A stretch of DNA of 64,000 bases from Micromussa lordhowensis. Taxonomy: Eukaryota > Cnidaria > Anthozoa > Scleractinia > Lobophylliidae. Both the position numbers and the translations under genes were made by a program. The notes beneath the pieces are model-generated. The model had not been told where the DNA came from. It saw only the letters and a program-made list of their open reading frames with translations, and did not search any database. The stretch is taken from the NCBI GenBank assembly GCA_964020085.1, contig OZ026600.1, forward strand, positions 38,631,419 through 38,695,418, in the 5' to 3' direction. Below, one piece after another: positions 26,201-35,700 of this stretch; position 1 is the stretch's first letter; each line of letters opens with the position of its first letter.

Positions 26201-28663
26201 TGCGCTCGACTCCGGAGTGAGCAGTCCGGGTTCAAGCCCTGGCTGGGAACAGTGTGTTGTGTTCTTGGGCAAGACACTTTACTCTCACAGTGCCTCTCTC
26301 CACCCAGGTGTATAAATGGGTACCTGCTATTTGTTGGGGAAACCTAACAATATTGCGGGGCAGTGACCTGCGATGGACTAGCATCCCGTCCAGGGGAAGT
26401 AGACATACTTCTAGCCACTTCATGCTACAGAAACCGGGATAAGCTCCGGCAGCTATGAGTCAGCCTTGGCTCCAAGGCTTCACTTTTTCATATTTTTAAA
26501 CGTTCTTCTCTCAGGCTTACCTTTTCTGGTGCCCACTCAAATATAGAGGGAATTGATCCTTTTTTTAGCTCCCTTCTATGGCCTGTAAGACCAACTTTAA
26601 AGTCGATGAGACAGAAATGCTCTGAGCAACAAAGGTTGTGATCAACACTCTTGAAATGAAGTCTCTTCTTCGCATGCAAAGTCCCCACTCTTTTCTACTT
26701 TCAGCTCTTTTGGAAAGGCATGAAAGATAAATTCGGCCAGTTATCACTCCGATTGTTGCATTTATGTCCAGATTTCTTCCTCTTCTTTTCCACAGTTTCT
26801 AAAGACACTGACGCAATGTTGTTTTGAGGGCCACTAAGCCTCGCTTCTGCGCAACTTCCATTTTTTTTTTAAATGAATCAATGTATTGCAAGCTAGTTTT
26901 AGTCCAAGAATATGAAAATGGTCCATTTGGAACCTAAAGGTAAATTTGGGAGGTGCAGGAAAAATAAGTTTGGGGCCAAGGCTGTTCCTCCAGAATTTCT
27001 CTTAGAAATCTCTCTGTCATTCCTTAAAGGGGAATTGGTGTGGGCCAGTGAGCACCTATTGACAGATCTCAATTGAAGCTTTCATATTCAAACTATTCAC
27101 AGATTGACGAGGAGGACATTCGAAGCCCGCAAGTATCTGTTCAAGTGGAACAAGAAGACATGCAACCAGATCATGAAATGGTGAGCGTAGATGTAATGAT
27201 GGCCATCAGCTGTAAAAGGATGTTAAGAATTGATTGTTAAATGGCTGTTTTTGTTTTGTCCAGGATGCTCTGAGTCCACCTTCTGATGGAGAAAACCTGT
27301 CAGACTCTACAAACACTTCTGACGCCTTGTCAGGGGGAGGATTAGATGACGTGCCTTCTGTGCGGCGCAGTGTGTCATTTAAGGAGAGAAGAAAAATGAC
27401 AGAGTCGGAAACTGTAACAAAAAGGAGAAACAGTGATATAGACCTTCAGGTAGGTTGAAGCAATTTAATACCTTTGTGTGTTGTAGCATTGGTAGCACAG
27501 ATTGCAGATTTTTCAAATGTGGGTAAAAGACTACATGTAAATTGCATTTTTTTTAGGGAAAGTCTTGACTTGAGAATCACAAAGGAGAGGTGTAAGGTTT
27601 GAGGTTAAGTTTTTAAGTGCAGACCTCATAATGGGCTTTATAAGAAAATGTATCACAGTTTCTAGTCAATTCCCCAAAGTAGTCTGTTTCCACAAGCAAG
27701 CTATCTTAATTGTCCATTCGTGGCTTTTTTAGTCAGCAATTTTAGTCGTGCTGGTAGAAATTATCAGCAATGAAGAGAAACCAAAAGGTGGAGCCTTATA
27801 TTTTTTGCCTTCACACAATAAGAATAGCCACTGTGTTGAGGCTCTTTAATCCTGCGTGTTGTGTTTATATCTGAATATTTAGTTGTCTTTAGTGTGTTAG
27901 AAAATGAAAATATTTGGATTCAATTGGTTTCAGCTTCCACAAGTTACCTTAAACGAACAACTTAGCAATGTGTTGACAGGAGATAGTGAGATTCCTGAGA
28001 GTATCTTGTTGATCAATACTTCTGAGTGGCAGGGGCAGGTAAGTTATCATCTAATTAATGGTACACTGTCACATGAATACCACCTGATTAGAGTTGGTTT
28101 CTTCTCCTGTAATTGATTCTTGATTTTAATTAGAGTTTGTTTCTTCTCCCCCTTCCACACCTGCATCATCCAAAAATGTTATTTTAATTTTTACTCAAAA
28201 CCTATGAGTCCATGAAAGTCCACTACTGAGGTTATGATGAAATGTTTGGCACTTTGCATGTAGGTGCAGTTGAATTGTGAATAAAAATTGTGTATTATTT
28301 TATCTTACTGCGATGATCAATCATCTCTCCATATCTTTCTCTGCAGTTACAATATATGAATTCTAAATAAATAAATAATTTCTCTGTTGTATTATATAAT
28401 TTTTCCTTGTTTGTTCTTTGTATTCAGTTTGTAATTTAGTTTATTTTTAGGGCCCCACTGAAAACTGCCTTAGCGAGTTGGGTTCCCTGGTTGAATATTA
28501 TCATTATTATTATTATTATTATTATTATTGACATTCTTTTTAACAAGCTATCTTCTGTGTATTATTTTGTAAAAAATTCATTATTATTATTTTTATTATT
28601 ATAATTATTATTATTAGTGTTATTATTGTCTGTATATAGGCTTTTACGAATCGAATAAAATCA

Positions 28664-28742
<79 letters not shown>

Positions 28743-29549
28743 TATTTTAATTGTGGGTTTGATATATACCTGTACCCGTAGAAGGTGAAGAATGCAAATG
28801 AATATATGAAAGATCGTATAAATTATTTGAACTGCGGAGAAAGATATAAAGACATGATTGATCATCGCAGTTATACACACAGGCCTGAATTTTTTTTCAG
28901 GATATAATTTCACAACTGCTTAAGTTGTGTGTATAACGGCGATGATCAGTCATGTCTTCTTACTGTGCTTATTGTTGAAAAGTTTCCATGCGTTTCTCTT
29001 TCCTGTAGCTTTTAGCACTGAAGCTTTGTGACAAAGCTGTGAAGATGATTTGCACAAGATCCAGCTCAGATGTGCATGCTGTTTTCCTGGCCATTGCAAA
29101 TAAATATCAGAAATTGTAAGTACTTGTGAAGAACTCAACTGACATTTTAAGTGCTAACCTAAATTACTTCAGTTTTGTATATTGTCCGTAGATTGTAGCG
29201 TGAGCGCAGAGCATAACTTATATATACTTCAGTCTTCAGTAAATATACGTTATTATATGGCTAGCTTTTCTTTTCTTTTCTTTTTATATATAATACATTT
29301 TAATATTTCATGCTGTCTCCATAATTTGTATGATTTACCCTAGATTGTCAGGAAGCCTATAGTTCATAAGCCCCTGGCTTCTATATAGGCTTCCTTACCA
29401 TTACCACCTTTAAAATTGTTAAGTTATCGAGTTTCATATATTTCTAGTGCATTGTATTATTTTTCTTATCTTTTGTGCGGTTAATGGAAAAAATAAATGT
29501 AAATCGGCATAGCTCCGCGAGCGGGCAAGATGAATCAAATCCTGCACTG

Positions 29550-29580
<31 letters not shown>

Positions 29581-29756
29581 CATCTTGCCCGCTCGGAACT
29601 ACCCGCCTTGTCCCGCAAGAAAAATTCCCCAAAAGCCATGTAATAAGTATGGGTTATTGACCAAGTGTGAGGTCAGGATGGCTGGATATTGGCCTCGTTC
29701 TTTTTTGCGTGTTATATGGACCTCGACTCCGTCTCGGTCCATAAACACGCAAAAAA

Positions 29757-29789
<33 letters not shown>

Positions 29790-32700
29790 ACACTTCAGTA
29801 ACCCATTGTCGGTCGGGAGGTCTTTATTGGGAAAATCTGTGCCCGAGGTCTTGAGTACGGCCCGCGCCCACAAGCCGAGGGCCCTACTTGAGACAGAGGG
29901 CATAGTTTTTCCCAATGCAGACTTACCAAGGCCGGCAAATAACGTGCTTATATTTTTTCTTTAAGGTATTACTTTGAAAGCAACTTTTGTGTTGAATTAT
30001 AATTCAAGCTGTTCAGTGCAAATATGGCGTGCGTGTGCGTTTGACATTTCGGGCGCAAAACGTGATACTGTTCGCAGAATTCCTACGGCTGATTGCTTTG
30101 AGTTTTAACATTTTACGCTGTTTTCCGGTGTAACGAAAAGCTTGAAATGTTGTCAAAGTTAGGAGCGGTCCGTGCTTCCGTGGTTCAGTGACAATCCGGA
30201 CCGCTGGAGCCCGCGCAATTAGCCAAGCAGATTCAAGGATGTAGGACAGAACAACAATAGCAGCAAGCTTTATTTTCCCTTGGTCTCACAGAAATATTTT
30301 ACAAAGTTATATATTAATAGAGTTAGGGGTCTGGCTAGTTGAAATAACTAGATAGGTAACGCTGAGAAGCTGGAGAAAAAAAAACAAGGACTATTCTTTA
30401 ACTTACGGTAGCTTGAATGCTTCACATCAAATGTAACGGTTAATAGAGACGACTTTTGAATGTTTACTTGGTTGGTTTACTTGTTTGTGTGTTGTGTTTA
30501 TTTGGTTCTCGTTTTTGTTTTTTTGGCTGTGTCATTTGTTTTTTTTTTCTTGTTTATTCACTCGGTTGTTTGCTTGCTCATCAAATTGGTTAATTTCAAA
30601 AGCCTGCTGGACATTACTTGTAAAGACTGTTTTTATATAATAACAATTAACAATTGATCTTATTGCATGACATATGTATATCTTTCAATACTTACATATG
30701 TACATATATTTCATATTTTATTAACTTTTGGATACGTGATTGCAGTTAGGTGCCCCAATTAGTTTACATTGTATGTTAGCAACTTCGACACACTAATAAA
30801 GCTCTTATCTTAACTTCTTATCTAATTTGCAATATCGACCCAATTTATTCTGTAATACTGTTAGATCCCAAGTAAATTGTGCTTTAATTGATCATATGGT
30901 TTCTCTGTTTCCTTTCCCGCAGTTGTAATACGCACTCAGCTTCACCTCCTCAGTTGGCTGTGGGAATTGCTGGCACAGAGTCATACATCAGTGCTGTCCT
31001 TCAGCCCTACGTGGAACACTTCTCTTCCAAGCCATCAGACTGGCAGACATTCCTTCGATTTCTCCTCATACCACTTGGTTAGTTTAGACTCGGTATATTC
31101 AGTAGCGCACAATTCTCTTCCAAGCAAGAAAAGATTTCACTTTTATGTAAATCCTTAACAAACAAATTCTTTGTTAGCATAGTGGCAATTTTGCATTTTA
31201 AATGCAAAATTGCTAAAATATCCCCTTGTTCTGATCTGTGTTTGTACTTTTATCAACTGACAATTTAAACAATAATGATGAGTTCTTTTTTAATAGGTCC
31301 GCAAGGTGGCAGGTACTTCAATCATGTCAGTAAATTGTCTTGTTTTGTTTTGTTTCAAGATATCCAACCCTTAGCCAAATACATCGCAGCCTTAGACCCA
31401 AGATACAACTCGCTCTTTATGGACAACGTTTGGAAAGAAGCGTTTGAACACTCCGACACTGCTGTTGGTATGTAGCTTTGGGTTCTATATCTGTCAAGAA
31501 AAGATTAACAGTCTGCTGTGATCAAAGTAAATGTTCAACATGTGACCAGTCCATTTGCATTATACAGTTCATTTAAAAGAAACCGTCTTGCCCTGAGGGG
31601 TCGACCCCAAATTGACAGTGATTTTGTCTTTTGTTGATTCTATCCATATCTTTTATTGCACATATTTCACCTTTTATTGACTACATTCAATTTCAATTAT
31701 TTTATTTTGTTAACATTTTTTACACGGCCCCAGAATCTTTAAAACCCTTCGTGTTTAAATATAAGATGTTGTTGTTGTAGTTGTTGTTGAGTTCAGCTTA
31801 CAAGACTGGGTGGTTCGATCTCGGTGGGAATGAAACTGATCTCTTTTTTATGCTCCAGTAACTGATGGTTAAGATCAGAACTAGGCACCAGCTTACCATT
31901 CAGTTGTCAAGTTATGTCAAAAAAGTTGAACAGGTGTGAAAGTACAGCGGGTAGCGTCTGAACACCTTTCGATATTTTGTTTTCCATAGATTTTGAGGAA
32001 GTGAGCAGCCGAGTCAAAACTTTCTTGTCAGCGGCCACGATAATTCACAATTTGCCAATAGCTGAGGCGCTTGTCAACACTAAACCAAAGGGGTGAGTGG
32101 TTTGTTGTTTAAGCCATGCCAGAAGGGCTTATCCCCAACACTTAGTAAACTGACTTACATGGACTCTCTTCCTTTCCACTTCCCATACTGTAAATTGCCT
32201 TTCCACAGTTTTCATGCTTTGTGCCGTGAAATAAATAGATGCAAGTAAAAGTAAATAGTATTGTGAGAAAGTTTACGAGACCAGTGACGAGACTTACCAA
32301 GTCCAATTCCTTGGCATCAGTTCATCATCAAATTCTCCCAGCTGTATGAAGACCCGCACAGAGATGGATCGCGTAAATGACCCCATATGAACTAATTACT
32401 TATAAAGGACTGCCACAGCTTAAGCCCAGGTGTAGCAGTTTTTGTGCTGCGGGGACGTTAGAGGAAACATGACTAGTTTCGCTCTACCAGTGACTTAATT
32501 CGTACGTTCAGTTGATAGTAGTGAGTATCTTTATGTTTATAGATCTGAGGAAGGATCCTCACAAGTCTTCTTACCGTTTGTTTGCGTAAGTAATATTACA
32601 ATTTTAAAGTATTTGTCGTTCAAGATGCCGAATCTTATTCTTTCTACTTAAACAAATGTTAAAGTTTGCAATTCTAGTTGAGTGATTATCCGTAATCTTT

Positions 32701-35700
32701 ATAGTGTTTTTACTGCAAATGAATATATGAAAGATCGTACATTTGAACTGCGGAGAAAGATATGAAGATATGATTGATCATCGCAGTTATACACACAACT
32801 TAAGCAGTTGTGAAATTAAAGCCTGAAAAAATTCAGGCCTGAACGGGATTCGAACCCATGACCTCTGCGATACCGGTGCAGTGCTCTACCAACTACATAT
32901 GCAAAGGAATATATGAAAGATCATATATTTGAACTGCGGAGAAAGATTTGAAGATATGATTGATCAACCATCTGTTTTCTCTCATCCCAAAGCTTGTTGT
33001 TGTGGTTTCCATAAGCATGTTTTACGACTTCTGAGACTGGATCGTGGGGCTATATGAATCGGAAATAGTTACGCAGGATTTACTGTTTATCGTGTTACAT
33101 GTTTGTTTTGATTGCAGGATGTTAGGATTGGCTCGACAGACCAGTGTCAAGGTGATACAATTCAATTCATTTCATTTTGTTCTAATTAAGCTCATTCATG
33201 ATATTATTTGAAAAGTTATTAGTTTGTGTCACATATGATTCACCAATCTACTTCATTTTATGTACTTAATTATTCAGCGTTTATTGAATTTTTTGTGTTT
33301 CTTTGCGTTCAAACAGACGAAGAACCTGTAGCAACTAGTGCCACTGCAACCAGTGTTGGGGCTAAAAGTACAGGGACCATTCTTAGGAGTGAAAATCATC
33401 CGCCTTCTCTAGGAACTCCACCAACGCTCCCGTCTTCAGGCTCTCCTTTGACAAGGTGCGCAAGTTAAACTTTAACATACGGGACTTGATGTTCGTTCTT
33501 TTGCTGGACAGTGGTGGAAATTTCTATTGCTGGTTTATTAGTGCAATCAGACCTCAAGTACCCTCTGTAATCACAGTCACAGCTGACACACTCAATATAA
33601 CCAGTACATTCTCTTGCTGTCTTTAAGTTAGGGTTAGGTAGGGTTCTACTACCTTGTTGTTCCTGTATTTGCTCCCTCGCTAAGAGTTCTAAGTATGTAT
33701 TGCTAAAGCTTGTCGTCACTATGTTACTTCTAGTCTCCATGATAGCGGAGGAAGCCTTTGGTCGAGTGAGCAGATGGATCTTCAAGTCGACTACTGGCTT
33801 GTTGGTGGAAATAAAAAAGATATCAATAAGGTACAGAATCTTCAGACAATCATGTCCATAGTTGGTGGCTTTATCTAACTAATTTTTTCTTGCCTTTCAG
33901 ACGTCACTAAAAACAACTTTTAAGACCCTGGTGGTTACCAGACTCCCAACTCCAGAAGAACCGTCTGGGCTGTCAGTGACGGCTGTGACTAAAGAACGTA
34001 ATAAAAGAGGTGTGGGCTTCTTATTTCTTCTTCTTCTCTTCTCTTTTGCTTGCACAGGGGTTGCGAAAGATCGGTTTCTAAATGACTTACAGTCAAAGGG
34101 TTCAATCTCTGTTTATAACAAGAAGCTTATAAGGAAGCTTAAAACCACGCGTTGAAATTTAGAGTAACTTACCTCCAATCGATTGAAAACAGTTCTATGA
34201 AGCAACACTAGTCTTCTCATCATAAAGTCAGTTACCATAACGTCAATGCCCCACAGTCTAAACTTTTCACAGATTTTCCACCAAAAGTCCTATTCAAACC
34301 TCTTGACAGTATTTTATACTTCTCTGAAAATGCTAACCGATTCCAAAAATCACTTTGCTTTTCCAGTTGTAAAAAATCGCGTTTATCAGGAAGAAATCTT
34401 ATGGCATGCTAAAACCTGGACGAAAATTTGTAAAACCCTGAACCGAAATAATCATTGGAATCTCTAGGTATTTCTAAAGAAAGGTTTCAAGGGATTAAGA
34501 GTGGTTGTCGTCGAAATTCTGCAACAATTTCTCACTGTCGAGAATTTAGTCAGTTGAGATCATTGCCTTCACCTGGAAGGTTACAGTTGATCACGCCAGG
34601 TGTTTTGTTAGTATAACCTAACCGAGAAAATTTGTCCCCAGGAAAGCCAAAACAGTATTCGGAGTCGCGTACTATTTCTTAATAAATAACAGGTACTCTT
34701 AGAACATTTGAACAAGTCTTTACGTCGAAATTCTGTAACATTTCCGTTGGAGTTTCAATCTGGCCATAAATTCGGCGACACATAGCCATCATATAGTATG
34801 CTCAAGCTGCGGTAATTCATAGTCGATGGGAATGGAAAGAGCACCGCAAAATTAGTGATGTGGCCAAGTTCCAGCACGAAATCTCATATAGAGTGATGGG
34901 AGAGTTGATTAAAGAACACTGACTTTCGTAATTCTCAGTCTTGTTATTCTTTGCTTTTGCAAGGCACGGTGATCATCACGGAGCTCGTGACGTCACGAAA
35001 AACATCGCAGACTTTAAACTCTGACTCAAATAAAACAGTTGAAAACTGAAATGCAAGCCCAAATCACCACACATTTCACGGCTTCTTTACAATCAGTTCG
35101 TCATAAAATTACAACTCAGGAAGCTCAAAAACTAGCTCGAATCCGCCGGAAGAACGGAGCCCGCCCGTGGCCGCAAGGTCAATAATTTCAGTCCCAATCT
35201 CCTAACTGGTTAGGAGATTGGTTACTTAGAGATTTAGTTAGTTCTGTTGTGGCGGTCAATCGCAGTTTATAAATTGATGTTTATTGTTTGCACAGGACTT
35301 GAGGCGATGATGCGTTCCATGAAGAAATCCAAAGAGAAAGACACGGAATCTAGAAACCAGGCGATGGTGGTGTCAAAGCTGATTTGTACTACTAAAGGGC
35401 AAAGCAGTACACTTAATGGTTAGTGAATAGTACATGTGCTCGGTAGTGACTTATCATAAGTCTCTGGTTAATCAGCTGCAGTAGTGTCAGTTTGCAACAA
35501 GGGATTAACCCCGCAAGCAAGCGTAGAGTAGATTTTACATGTACTCAAACAATATTGTCCTAAATAGTGTTTTTTCACTTTCAGTTGTTATTGATGGCGT
35601 GACATGGAGCGGAGTCAAGTTCTTCTCATTGTCGTCACAGTGGCCCACTCATATCAAGTACTTTCCTATTGGCCTTTTCGGGCGAGTAGAGACCACGTGT

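Noticed and set aside
31299..31314. Possible micro-exon of PACS after an ataggtcc acceptor
   Set aside because: Including it breaks the frame, whereas joining 31077 directly to 31360 keeps the conserved sequence and phase.
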